Of a stretch of 64,000 bases of DNA, positions 51,250 to 60,428 are shown piece by piece. The DNA is taken from NCBI GenBank assembly GCA_900546315.1, contig URCP01000004.1, forward strand, positions 1 to 64,000, in the 5' to 3' direction. The DNA comes from an uncultured Eubacteriales bacterium (GTDB taxonomy: Bacteria > Bacillota > Clostridia > Oscillospirales > CAG-272). Made by a program: the position numbers and the translations under genes. A model generated the notes under the pieces. It did no database searches. It saw nothing but the letters and a program-made list of their open reading frames with translations, and was not told where the DNA came from. Each line of letters begins with the position of its first letter. Position 1 is the first letter of the stretch.

Positions 51250-51716
51250 GGGTGCTTGTTGACGCGGACGGGTGTCCGGTTACTAGGATTGCCTTGCGGG
51301 TCGCGGCTGAGTATGGGGTTTCGTGCGTGGTGTTCTGTGATATGGCGCATGAGTTCCGGGAGCTTGGTTCTTCGGTCGAGGTGGTTACGGTGTCGACCGG
51401 GGCGGACAGCGCGGATTTTGCGCTTGTGAACCGGGCGGAGCGCGGGGATATTGTTGTGACGCAGGATTTCGGGCTGGCGGCGATGTGTATGGCGCGCGGC
51501 GCTGTGCCGGTTGACCAGAACGGACGGATTTACAGTGACGACAATATCGGCCTGCTGCTCGAGCAGCGGAATATGGCGAAGCGACTGAGACGCGGAGGCG
51601 CGCGCCTTAAGGGTCCGAAGCCGCGCCGTGATTCTCAGGATGCCGCGTTCGAGCGTACATTACGCTCGTTGTTATATTACACAGTAATGAGAATTAATTA
51701 TTTGTTTGAAGTTTGA
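51246..51716 (+). CDS. YaiI/YqxD family protein (UPF0178)
   Basis: A 156-residue conserved cytoplasmic protein. MRVLVDADGCPVTRIALRVA and DIVVTQDFGLAAMCMARGA are the family signature and recall a PIN-like or NYN-like nuclease fold, but no biochemical role is firmly established. Translationally coupled to whiA by ATGA overlap. Strong GGG/CGG codon bias compared with genes further out. Confidence 0.92.
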   Translation: MRVLVDADGCPVTRIALRVAAEYGVSCVVFCDMAHEFRELGSSVEVVTVSTGADSADFALVNRAERGDIVVTQDFGLAAMCMARGAVPVDQNGRIYSDDNIGLLLEQRNMAKRLRRGGARLKGPKPRRDSQDAAFERTLRSLLYYTVMRINYLFEV

Positions 51717-51729
51717 GAAAAGGAGGGGG

Positions 51730-51773
51730 GCGGGGGCGGGAAAACCCATTACAAAGGGTTTTCCCTCCCCCGC
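51730..51773. terminator. Strong hairpin between the YqxD-like gene and dnaE
   Basis: GCGGGGG-C-GGGAAAACCC pairs with GGGTTTTCCC-T-CCCCCGC: 17 pairs with one mismatch around ATTACAAA. No T run follows, so it may slow or protect the transcript more than terminate it. It ends 34 bases before dnaE. Confidence 0.55.
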
Positions 51774-51806
51774 AAACTAACACATCCCGCTTCCTCGGAG
51801 GTAAGT

Positions 51807-54800
51807 ATGCCTGATTTTGTCCATTTGCATCTTCATAGTGAGTATAGTTTGCTTGACGGCGCGTGTCGGGTCGAGGAGATACCGAGGCGGGCTAAGGAGT
51901 GCGGGCATTCTGCTTGTGCTATAACTGATCATGGGGTTATGTATGGCGCGGTGGCGTTTTATAATGCCTGTAAGAAGGAGGGGATAAAGCCGATTATCGG
52001 GTGCGAGGTTTATCTTGCCAGGAGGACTCGGTTTGATAAGTCGCATGGGGAGGATTCTGCGAGTTATCATCTTGTGCTGCTTTGTAAGGATGATGTCGGG
52101 TACCGGAATTTGATTTATATGGTGACTCGCGGGTTTACTGAGGGGTTTTATTCTAAGCCTCGGATTGATATGGAGTTGCTTGAGGGGCATCATGAGGGGC
52201 TGGTCGCTTTGTCGGCTTGTCTTGCGGGGGCTGTGCCGAGGATGCTTGCTAATGGGGACTATGAGGGGGCGCGGGCGCACGCGGAGAAGATGCGGTCGCT
52301 TTTCGGCGAGGATTATTACCTTGAGGTGCAGGATCACGGGATTGAGGAGCAGAAGAGGGTGAATCGGGGGATTGTGCGGTTGTCACATGAGTTGTCGATT
52401 CCTATGGTCGCGACTAATGACGCGCATTATCTGAGACGGCAGGACGCGGACAGTCAGGCGGTGCTTCTCTGCATACAGACGAATAACGTGATAACGGATG
52501 GTCGGCCGATCGGGTTTGAGACGGATGAGTTTTATTATAAGACTACCGACGAGATGCACAGGCTGTTCGGGTATCTTGATGATGATCCGCTCGGGAGTCC
52601 GCTTGATAATACTGTTAAGATCGCGGAGAAGTGCGATTTTGACTTTGATTTTTCTAAGTTGTATCTTCCGGCGTTCAAGCCGGAGGACGGGACGCCTCCG
52701 GATGAGTACCTTGAGAGGCTCGCATGGGCGGGCTTTGACCGGAGATTTAAGGACGGACGGTTTGATTTTGAGCTTCATCCGGAGACTGAGTACCGCGAGA
52801 GGGTGAAGTATGAGCTTTCGGTCATCGGGAAGATGGGGTATTCGGAGTATTTCCTGATCGTGCAGGATTTCGTCAACTGGGCGAAGTCCAGGGATATCCC
52901 GGTCGGACCTGGAAGAGGTTCCGGAGCGGGAAGTCTTGTCGCGTTTCTTATCGGGATAACGGATATTGATCCTCTGCGGTTTGATCTGCTGTTTGAGCGG
53001 TTTCTTAATCCTGAGCGGGTCAGTATGCCGGACTTCGATATTGATTTCTGCTATGACCGACGGGATGAGGTCATCGGGTACGTCAAGGAGAGGTACGGCG
53101 ACGACCATGTGTCGCAGATCATAACTTTCGGTACTATGGCGGCGAGGGCGGTTGTGAGGGATGTCGGGCGGGCGCTCGGTATGTCCTATTCGGAGACAGA
53201 CGCGGTCGCGAAGTGCATTCCGCGTGAGCTTGACGTGACGCTTGACAGCGCGCTCGACTATTCTAAGGAGTTGCGGGAGATGTACGCGTCGGACGAGAAG
53301 GTGAAGCGGCTGATCGACACGTCGAGAGCGCTCGAGGGTATGCCGCGACATTCGTCGACGCACGCGGCGGGCGTCGTCATCACTGACAGACCGGTCAGCG
53401 AGTATGTCCCGCTGTCGATGAACGGCGATGTCGTCGTGACGCAGTTTGATATGGATACGGTCGCGAAGCTCGGTCTTCTGAAGTTTGATTTTCTCGCGCT
53501 GAGGTACCTGACGATAATTCACGATACCGAGAAGCAGATACGCGAGAGCGAGCCGGATTTTTCGGTCGATAAGCTGCCGCTTGACGACAGGAAGGTCTAT
53601 GAGCTGATTTCCTCCGGAAATACCGGCGGTGTGTTCCAGCTTGAATCGGGCGGAATGCGGCAGATGCTGACCGGGCTGAAGCCGGACAGAATAGACGATA
53701 TAATCGCGGCGATATCTCTTTATCGCCCGGGTCCGATGGATTCGATACCGAAATATATCGAGAACCGTAAAGACCCGTCGAAGATCAGATACCTGACGCC
53801 GCTTCTCGCGCCGATACTTGACGTGACATACGGCTGTATTGTATATCAGGAGCAGGTCATGCAGATCTGCCGCACGGTCGCGGGTTATTCGCTCGGACGC
53901 GCTGATCTTGTCAGACGCATGATGGCGAAGAAGAAGGTCTCCGAGATGGAGAAGGAGCGCGCGGTATTCCTCGAGGGCGCGGAAAAGAACGGCGTCGACA
54001 GAGAGGCGGCGGATAAGCTTTTTGATGAGATGTCATCCTTCGCGAGCTACGCGTTCAACAAGAGCCACGCGGCGGCTTACGCTGTGCTCGCTTACCGCAC
54101 GGCGTATCTGAAGGCGCATTATCCGTGTGAATACCTCGCCGCGCTCATGACGTCGGTGCTCGGAAACGCGGCGAAGACTTCGGAGTATATCTCGGAGTGC
54201 CAGCGCTACGGCATACGCATCCTGCCGCCGGACATAAACGAGAGCGGACCGGATTTCCGCGCGTACCATAATGACGGCGATAAGTATATCCGTTTCGGTC
54301 TGCTCGCGCTGAAGAATCTCGGCGAGGGCTTCGTGAAGCGCGTGATCGACGAGCGGAGGGACAGACCGTTCACATCCTTTGAGGATTTCGTAGAGCGCCT
54401 TTGGGGCAGCGACATGAACAAGCGGCAGCTCGAGGCGCTGATCAAGAGCGGAGCGTTCGACAGGCTCGGCGTCTACCGCAGCAGGCTTCTGCTCGCTTAT
54501 GAGAAGATAGCGGATCATTATCAGGAGAGAAACCGCTCGAACGTCGCGGGACAGCTTGATCTGTTCTCGCTCGGAGGGGCGGACGAGAAGCCGAAGGGGT
54601 ATGAGTATCCTGACGTCCCGGAGCTCAGCTTCCGCGAGAAGCTGAGACTTGAGAAGGAGTGCTCCGGAATGTATTTCTCCGGGCATCTGCTCGAGGATTT
54701 CAGTCGGCACATAGCGAAGATCGCGCCGGTGAAGATCGGTGAGCTTGTCGCGTCCGGCGAGGAATCCGACACTGAGACGCGGTTCAGCGACCGTCAGGTC

Positions 54801-55460
54801 GTCGTGATCTGCGGGATCGTGAATAAACGTCAGCTCAAGATGACGAAGACGAACGCGCAGATGGCGTTTCTGAGCGTCGAGGACGATTCCGGAGAGATGG
54901 AGGTCGTCGTCTTCCCGAAGACACTCGAGAGGTTCTCGCACCTGCTGACCGAGGAGGCGCCGCTGTGCATTGTCGGACAGCTGTCTCTCAGGGACGACGA
55001 GGACCCGAAGCTGCTCGCGAACTCGATGGTTCCGCTGGTCGACAACGCGCACTTCTCGGAAGAAACCACGGATTCGCGTCAGAATGCCGCACCCACAGCG
55101 TCCGCGAAGACGGCGCCGGAGGTCAGGACGAGTCAGCCGGAACCTCTGCGCACAGCCGCTCCGGCGCAGCAGAACGCACAGCGTCAGAGCGCGCCTGTGT
55201 CCGGATGGCAGCCGTATCAGCCGCTCTATCCGTCGCGCGTTTATCTGCGCGTTGAGAGCGCCGACGAAAGCTGCCGGGAATTCCGCAAGGCCGTGAATCT
55301 CGCCGGAATATTCTGCGACGGTACGACAGAGGTCATCTTCTATGACAAGTCGAAGTCGGCCTATGTGAAGATGAACGGCGTGCGTCTCGCCGCGTCGCCG
55401 TTCGTTGTCAATGAACTGAGGGAGCTTCTCGGTGAGGAGAATGTGGTCGTCAGGCAGTGA
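51807..55460 (+). CDS. dnaE: DNA polymerase III alpha subunit, DnaE type
   Basis: Replicative polymerase subunit of 1217 residues. The N-terminal PHP domain starts with FVHLHLHSEYSLLDGACR and keeps its histidines. The palm has GPGRGSGAGSLVAFLIGITD and the Asp pair in MPDFDIDFCYDRR. Later segments are GVFQLESGGMRQML and YQEQVMQICRTVAGYSLGRA. An OB domain (VVICGIVNKRQLKMTKTNAQ) lies near 985-1060. A Gln/Pro/Ala-rich linker (about 1085-1135) and a C-terminal domain of about 80 residues follow. The first 430 codons favour GGG, CGG and T-ending codons, the rest GGC/GGA and CGC; the protein itself is continuous and complete. GGAGGTAAGT precedes the ATG. Confidence 0.97.
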   Translation: MPDFVHLHLHSEYSLLDGACRVEEIPRRAKECGHSACAITDHGVMYGAVAFYNACKKEGIKPIIGCEVYLARRTRFDKSHGEDSASYHLVLLCKDDVGYRNLIYMVTRGFTEGFYSKPRIDMELLEGHHEGLVALSACLAGAVPRMLANGDYEGARAHAEKMRSLFGEDYYLEVQDHGIEEQKRVNRGIVRLSHELSIPMVATNDAHYLRRQDADSQAVLLCIQTNNVITDGRPIGFETDEFYYKTTDEMHRLFGYLDDDPLGSPLDNTVKIAEKCDFDFDFSKLYLPAFKPEDGTPPDEYLERLAWAGFDRRFKDGRFDFELHPETEYRERVKYELSVIGKMGYSEYFLIVQDFVNWAKSRDIPVGPGRGSGAGSLVAFLIGITDIDPLRFDLLFERFLNPERVSMPDFDIDFCYDRRDEVIGYVKERYGDDHVSQIITFGTMAARAVVRDVGRALGMSYSETDAVAKCIPRELDVTLDSALDYSKELREMYASDEKVKRLIDTSRALEGMPRHSSTHAAGVVITDRPVSEYVPLSMNGDVVVTQFDMDTVAKLGLLKFDFLALRYLTIIHDTEKQIRESEPDFSVDKLPLDDRKVYELISSGNTGGVFQLESGGMRQMLTGLKPDRIDDIIAAISLYRPGPMDSIPKYIENRKDPSKIRYLTPLLAPILDVTYGCIVYQEQVMQICRTVAGYSLGRADLVRRMMAKKKVSEMEKERAVFLEGAEKNGVDREAADKLFDEMSSFASYAFNKSHAAAYAVLAYRTAYLKAHYPCEYLAALMTSVLGNAAKTSEYISECQRYGIRILPPDINESGPDFRAYHNDGDKYIRFGLLALKNLGEGFVKRVIDERRDRPFTSFEDFVERLWGSDMNKRQLEALIKSGAFDRLGVYRSRLLLAYEKIADHYQERNRSNVAGQLDLFSLGGADEKPKGYEYPDVPELSFREKLRLEKECSGMYFSGHLLEDFSRHIAKIAPVKIGELVASGEESDTETRFSDRQVVVICGIVNKRQLKMTKTNAQMAFLSVEDDSGEMEVVVFPKTLERFSHLLTEEAPLCIVGQLSLRDDEDPKLLANSMVPLVDNAHFSEETTDSRQNAAPTASAKTAPEVRTSQPEPLRTAAPAQQNAQRQSAPVSGWQPYQPLYPSRVYLRVESADESCREFRKAVNLAGIFCDGTTEVIFYDKSKSAYVKMNGVRLAASPFVVNELRELLGEENVVVRQ

Positions 55461-55490
55461 TACTGCCAAGACAGAAAGGTCGTTATAAAA

Positions 55491-56201
55491 ATGGGTCTCG
55501 GAAAGTCCGGAAAGAAAACAAAAGATAAGACAAAGCCCGCGAGGGGCTACCGCGCGATCGTGCCGTTCGCGAAGATGGCGTCGCCCGTGTTCATGGCGCT
55601 GTATTTCGTCTGCATTGCCGCCGTGGCGCTGTCAGGCATTGTCGCGCTTATCATATTTCTTGTCAACACGCCTGTTGAAAAGATGCTTCTTCCGCCGCTG
55701 ATGACGCTTCACGGTGAGGACTACTATTCGATCTTCATCGGAAACGGCATACGTATCGACGCGGCTTACGACACGGTCTCACTCATGGACGTGAAGACGG
55801 TCATCTGGGCGGAGCTTATCATGTGCGCGGCGGCGTCAGCGATGCTGGCTCCCGTCTGCCTCAATATGTCGAGGCTGATGAAGAACGTCGCCTCCGAGTC
55901 TCCTTACAACATGAACAACGCGAGGTACACGATGTATATCGGTCTGTCGGTGATGATCGGATACACGGTCGTCCTGACGGCGCGCAGGTTCTACAATTAT
56001 CTGCTCGTGAGGACGTTTGTCGCGGAGCCGGAGTCGATCCACCTGTCGATGGGGCTTGACCTCGGCGGAGTGGTCGTCGGGCTGCTGATAATCCTGCTCG
56101 GGTGCGTCATCGGGCATGTCTCTGAGCTTCACATAGCGGAGGCGATGAAGCCCGGACAGAACACGGATATCCAGCCGGTTGACGACGAAGACGAACGATA
56201 A
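55491..56201 (+). CDS. Four-helix membrane protein, DUF2975-like
   Basis: A 236-residue membrane protein, basic N terminus (GKSGKKTKDKTKPARGYR), four hydrophobic segments (about 37-60, 98-120, 146-165 and 190-215). The segment MKNVASESPYNMNNARYTMY followed by GGVVVGLLIILLGCVIGHVS resembles DUF2975 proteins, where PFN-like motifs precede the third helix. Function unknown. It starts 30 bases after dnaE. Confidence 0.68.
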   Translation: MGLGKSGKKTKDKTKPARGYRAIVPFAKMASPVFMALYFVCIAAVALSGIVALIIFLVNTPVEKMLLPPLMTLHGEDYYSIFIGNGIRIDAAYDTVSLMDVKTVIWAELIMCAAASAMLAPVCLNMSRLMKNVASESPYNMNNARYTMYIGLSVMIGYTVVLTARRFYNYLLVRTFVAEPESIHLSMGLDLGGVVVGLLIILLGCVIGHVSELHIAEAMKPGQNTDIQPVDDEDER

Positions 56202-56388
56202 ACGACAAGATTTGATTAACGCCGTGTTTCCAGGGTGTTATCCGCCGGAGCGAAATGTAAATTTTCAGGAAAACTGCGGAGCAATATCAAGTCGTTCATC
56301 CTGAATTCATAAAGATGAGCTAAAATATAGTAATAAAACACGTTCGATTTCGTCTTACAGATAAAAACAAAGGAAGGTAATACCGGAA

Positions 56389-59103
56389 TTGAATAACTAT
56401 TCAAAACGGCCCGCCCCGAACGGACCGAAAAACAAGATCGACTGGTCAAAGGAAGTCGCCGGGTCCGGAAGGCTCGCGGGGAAGGTTATCGGGAAATTCT
56501 TCTCGTATCTTCTGAACATACTTCTGACGATAATGCTCGTTTGCTTCATAGCCGGGATAATCGTCGTCACGGTCTTTGCCGTATATGTCAAGAACTATAT
56601 CGACCCGGAGGTTGATCTGTCACTTTTCAGCGTGTCGAACTCTTCGCAGACGACGCGTGTGTACTACATGGATTACACCGACCGTGAGAACCGCGTAGGC
56701 GAGATGGTCGAGCTCGAGGACGAGCGCATCTTCGGCTCTGAGAACAGTATCTGGGTCAAGTACCCGGATATCCCGAAGAACCTCGTCAACGCTTTCGTCT
56801 GTATCGAGGACAAGCGTTTCTGGAGCCATCACGGCGTCGACTGGCTGCGCACCGGCTTTTCCGCGTTCAACTATATCATACCGATAAAGAAGGCGCAGGG
56901 CGGATCGACTATCACGCAGCAGACGATAAAGAACATCTATCACGAGGACGACTACACGCCGCAGAGAAAGATACAGGAGATCCTCCGCGCGCTGAACCTC
57001 GAGAAGCGGCTCGACAAGACGCAGATACTCGAGCAGTACCTGAACAACATCTACCTGTCCCAGAACTGCTACGGCGTTCAGGCGGCGGCGTATACTTATT
57101 TCAACAAGGACGTCAGCGACCTCACGCTCATCGAGTGCGCGGCGATAGCGTCGATCACCAACGCTCCGACAAAGTACGACCCTGTCCTCAACCCGGAGAA
57201 GCAGGCTGAGCGCCGCAACAGCATCCTTGACCTCATGCTCGAGCAGGGCTATATCACGAAAGAAGAGTATGACGGCGCTTACGGCAAGGAGCTGAAGCTC
57301 GATTATCACGGTCGTGCGCAGCAGCAGACCGCGTCGACGAAGTCGTGGTATACCGATCAGGTCATAGTCGAGGTAGTCGCCGCGCTCCAGGATAAGCTCG
57401 GTTACACGGCGGCGAACGCCTGGAACTACCTCTATACGGGCGGTCTGTCGATAATTACTCTTCAGGACCCGGAGGTTCAGTCTGTTCTAGAGGAGGTTTA
57501 TCTCGACGAGAATTCATTCCCGAAGACGAACAGCGACAAGCAGCCGCAGTCGTCCGCCGTCGTCGTTGACCCGGCGACCGGAGACGTTCTCGGAATTGTC
57601 GGCGCGCGCGGTGAGAAGACGGGCGACCTGCTCCAGAACCACGCGACAAAGTCCACACGTTCCCCCGGTTCGTCTATAAAGCCGCTGTCGGTTTACGCCC
57701 CGGCGCTTGAATACGGGCTCATCACCTACGGAAGTGTCTTCGACGACACGCCGGTCTGGTTCAATTACGCCGAGGACGACACCGCGAAGACGAATCCGAT
57801 CGCCTACCCGCGCAACCTGCCGGAGAGGTACAGGGGACTCACGACGGTAAACGTCGCCGTTGAGCACTCGATAAACACCATCGCGGTGCGCATAATGAAG
57901 GAGCTGACGCCGGAGCGCTCGTTTGACTTTGTCAAGAACAAGCTCGGTATGCACAGCTTCATCGAGTCGGAGGAGATCGCCGGAGGAAAGACGCTGACCG
58001 ACAAGGATATCGCGCCGCTCGCGCTCGGAGCTATGTCGAAGGGTCTGACGAACCTCGAGATAACGGCGGCGTACCAGATATTCCCGAACGGCGGCGTATA
58101 CAACAAGCCGCGCACATGGCTTCAGGTGCTCGACGCGGACGGCAAGGTCGTCCTTGACAACACCGCGGACAGCCACGTCGTAATAAGTGAGCAGAACGCG
58201 TCGATCATGACGAAGATGCTCAAGAAGGTCGTCGATACCGGTACCGCTAAGAGCTGTACCCTCAAGAACTCGGTCAATGTCGCCGGAAAGACCGGTACGA
58301 CATCGAGCGATGTCGACCGTTACTTTATCGGTTATACTCCGTACTACGTGTGCGGAATCTGGTTCGGCTACGAGACGCCGAAGTCTATCGGCACGAACAT
58401 CGCGTGGAATCCGACCGTGCACGCGTGGGACCTCATAATGACGAAGCTTCACGAGAAGTATATCAACGGCGCGACGAACGGCGGAACGCCGCTGAAGACC
58501 TTCACAACGGCGGACGGAGTCATCACCGCGAAGTACTGCAAGGATTCCGGAAAGCTCGCGACGGCGGCGTGCCAGGCCGACCCGCGTGGCAACAGGATTG
58601 AGGAAGGTTACTTCACGGCGGCGACGGCACCGACCGAGTATTGCGACGTCCATGTCCTTGTCAATTACGATAAGGTCACGAAGGCGGTCGCCTGCGACAA
58701 GTGCCCGGAGGCGAACATCATCCAGGTCGGACTTCTCAAGGTCGACCGCGAGTTCCCGGCTAACATCAAGGTCGAGGACGCGCAGTACACCTGGCGCGAG
58801 GTTCCCGATGGAACTCCGATGCCTGACAGGGACGACGTGCCGTTCTATATCGGTCTCTACCCGAGCGGAAAGTACCCGGGCTACAGCGCGACCGACGGAA
58901 AGCCGGTCTACAACCGCTACTGCCACGAGCACGCTAGCCTGCCCGACCCTGAGCCGGAACCAGAGCCGGAGCCTCCGGTCAATGACACGACCGATACCGG
59001 TGAGCCGGACACGGACGCGCCTGTGACCGACGTGACCGAGCCTGACACCTCCGGCGAGGATACGTCGACAGACACTGAGCCCGCGGCAGACGACGCGGCG
59101 TGA
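56389..59103 (+). CDS. Class A penicillin-binding protein (PBP1A type)
   Basis: Bifunctional peptidoglycan synthase of 904 residues with one membrane anchor (about 35-60). The transglycosylase domain has FVCIEDKRFWSHHGVDW with the catalytic Glu and AQGGSTITQQTIKNIY. The transpeptidase domain has SxxK in SPGSSIKPLS, SxN in EHSINTIAV and KTG in VAGKTGTTSSDVDRY. The C terminus has a Cys-containing region (KYCKDSGKLATAACQADPRG, YCDVH, CDKCPEAN) and a 60-residue acidic Pro/Glu/Thr/Asp tail. The start is TTG at 56389 with AGGAAGG 11 bases upstream. The upstream gap 56202-56388 shows no clear promoter. Confidence 0.95.
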   Translation: MNNYSKRPAPNGPKNKIDWSKEVAGSGRLAGKVIGKFFSYLLNILLTIMLVCFIAGIIVVTVFAVYVKNYIDPEVDLSLFSVSNSSQTTRVYYMDYTDRENRVGEMVELEDERIFGSENSIWVKYPDIPKNLVNAFVCIEDKRFWSHHGVDWLRTGFSAFNYIIPIKKAQGGSTITQQTIKNIYHEDDYTPQRKIQEILRALNLEKRLDKTQILEQYLNNIYLSQNCYGVQAAAYTYFNKDVSDLTLIECAAIASITNAPTKYDPVLNPEKQAERRNSILDLMLEQGYITKEEYDGAYGKELKLDYHGRAQQQTASTKSWYTDQVIVEVVAALQDKLGYTAANAWNYLYTGGLSIITLQDPEVQSVLEEVYLDENSFPKTNSDKQPQSSAVVVDPATGDVLGIVGARGEKTGDLLQNHATKSTRSPGSSIKPLSVYAPALEYGLITYGSVFDDTPVWFNYAEDDTAKTNPIAYPRNLPERYRGLTTVNVAVEHSINTIAVRIMKELTPERSFDFVKNKLGMHSFIESEEIAGGKTLTDKDIAPLALGAMSKGLTNLEITAAYQIFPNGGVYNKPRTWLQVLDADGKVVLDNTADSHVVISEQNASIMTKMLKKVVDTGTAKSCTLKNSVNVAGKTGTTSSDVDRYFIGYTPYYVCGIWFGYETPKSIGTNIAWNPTVHAWDLIMTKLHEKYINGATNGGTPLKTFTTADGVITAKYCKDSGKLATAACQADPRGNRIEEGYFTAATAPTEYCDVHVLVNYDKVTKAVACDKCPEANIIQVGLLKVDREFPANIKVEDAQYTWREVPDGTPMPDRDDVPFYIGLYPSGKYPGYSATDGKPVYNRYCHEHASLPDPEPEPEPEPPVNDTTDTGEPDTDAPVTDVTEPDTSGEDTSTDTEPAADDAA

Positions 59104-59124
59104 AGACGTCAGAATAAAATCTTT

Positions 59125-59160
59125 GATCACCTCATACATTTTTTGTGTGAGGTGATCTTT
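59125..59160 (+). terminator. Hairpin after the PBP gene that also holds the tspO ribosome binding site
   Basis: GATCACCTCA (59125-59134) pairs with TGAGGTGATC (59148-59157), followed by TTTC and the ATG at 59162. The 3' arm contains GAGGTG, the only ribosome binding site for the next gene. Confidence 0.7.
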
Positions 59161-59161
59161 C

Positions 59162-59704
59162 ATGTCATTATTCGGGAGGGGACGCGGATGCAGATTCGGG
59201 AACATCCGCGGGAGGATACGGGCGGAGCTTTGCCGGATAGATATCCGGTGCGTCATCGCGGGGGCGGTGATCGTTCTGCTGTCCGGATTTCTGAGCGCGC
59301 TCGCGGGCGGGAGCGCCGACGCTTACGGCGAGCTGGAGCTTCCGGCGGGAGCGCCGCCCGGGTTCGTTTTCGTGATTGTGTGGACGGTGCTTTACATACT
59401 TATCGGCGGATCGGCGGGGGCGGTGGCGTGCTGTCCCGACAGGTCGTGCGAGCAGGATAAGTATAAGGGGCTGCTGTTCTTCATTATCATGATGGTGTTC
59501 AATTTCATATGGTATCCGCTGTTCTTCGGGGCTGAGGCTTATTTTTCGGCGTTCATGGCGATTATCATGATGATTGTGATGAGCTTTTTCGCTATGTGTC
59601 ACTTTTTCAGGATATATGTAGTCTGCGGGGCGGCTATGGTGGTGTATCTCGCGTGGCTTTTTTACGCGGCGTACCTGAATCTTGCCGTTTTGTTCCTGAA
59701 CTGA
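59162..59704 (+). CDS. tspO: TspO/MBR-family membrane protein
   Basis: Membrane protein of 180 residues with five hydrophobic segments. Family landmarks are FVIVWTVLYILIGGSAGAV, then FFIIMMVFNFIWYPLFFGAE and a closing VVYLAWLFYAAYLNLAV. TspO proteins bind tetrapyrroles or cholesterol-like ligands and respond to stress or redox; the role in anaerobes is not settled. The N terminus has a 25-residue Arg-rich head that is longer than usual. Its translation start is occluded by the hairpin at 59125-59160. Confidence 0.88.
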   Translation: MSLFGRGRGCRFGNIRGRIRAELCRIDIRCVIAGAVIVLLSGFLSALAGGSADAYGELELPAGAPPGFVFVIVWTVLYILIGGSAGAVACCPDRSCEQDKYKGLLFFIIMMVFNFIWYPLFFGAEAYFSAFMAIIMMIVMSFFAMCHFFRIYVVCGAAMVVYLAWLFYAAYLNLAVLFLN

Positions 59705-59821
59705 CCGCGGCGAAAAGATTAACGGTAGGTATAATACACAAAACTGTCAGACCATTTTGTGAAAACAGACAATAGCGGGTAAAATTGTTTTGGGTAAAGC
59801 AAAAAAAATAACGAAAAAAGC

Positions 59822-59850
59822 TTGACAAATGAAAGAAGTCATAGTATAAT
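59822..59850 (+). promoter_or_regulatory. Consensus sigma-A promoter
   Basis: TTGACA, 17 bases, TATAAT, upstream of the DUF4430 lipoprotein. A CCGATC-GATCGG hairpin follows in the leader. Confidence 0.85.
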
Positions 59851-59912
59851 AGATGTATAAGTGACCGATCGGGGGATCGGCGCTTTATATCAAATCAGGA
59901 GGAATAGCTCTA

Positions 59913-60338
59913 ATGAAGTTAACCCGTATCTTATCTATGGTTCTGGCAGGTATCGTACTTGCGTTTGCTCTCGTTTCCTGCGGCAGCGAGCCCATGAAGG
60001 AAGTAACTGTCACTCTCAAGATCGCTGGTCCTGAAGGTGAAGACGCCGTGCTTGACACTCAGGTTACGGTAAAGGCTGCCGAGCCGACTGTTCTTGACGC
60101 CTTCATCAAAGCTTGCGACGAGAATGAGATCCCGTACGTTCTGTCCGACGACAATGCTTCTGTCAAGGATATCCAGGATTTCACGAACCATACGGACGAA
60201 AACGGAATCGCTCACTACTGGATGTACTACATCAACGATGTGGAGCCCACCAGCGGCAAGGCAAACGCCAACACGATCAACGACGGCGACGTGATTCTTT
60301 ACAGCTACGTTTCGTTTGATCCCAGCGAGTCCAAATAA
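59913..60338 (+). CDS. DUF4430-domain lipoprotein
   Basis: Lipoprotein of 141 residues (lipobox ALVSCGS). The mature domain matches DUF4430, the beta-grasp-like fold also found at the C terminus of transcobalamin-type proteins. It shows VTVKAAEPTVLDAFIKACDE, HYWMYYINDVEPTSGKANAN and INDGDVILYSYVSF. In Clostridia these surface proteins are linked to cofactor or prenyl-protein contexts, but no partner is adjacent here. Consensus promoter, CAGGAGGAAT site and T-ending codons suggest high expression. Confidence 0.87.
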   Translation: MKLTRILSMVLAGIVLAFALVSCGSEPMKEVTVTLKIAGPEGEDAVLDTQVTVKAAEPTVLDAFIKACDENEIPYVLSDDNASVKDIQDFTNHTDENGIAHYWMYYINDVEPTSGKANANTINDGDVILYSYVSFDPSESK

Positions 60339-60351
60339 AAGCTGAAAACAG

Positions 60352-60384
60352 GAGGATGACCCGGACAGGCGTCATCCTCTTTTC
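60352..60384 (+). terminator. Terminator of the DUF4430 gene
   Basis: GAGGATGAC pairs with GTCATCCTC, followed by TTTTC. Confidence 0.88.
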
Positions 60385-60428
60385 ATACATGCGGCGCGGG
60401 AGTCATGATGCCCGCACGGAGGTGGAAA

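Noticed and set aside
54033..55469. Long minus-strand frame opposite dnaE, and a similar one at 57514-59256 opposite the PBP gene
   Set aside because: Both are antisense shadows of well-supported genes with complete motifs.
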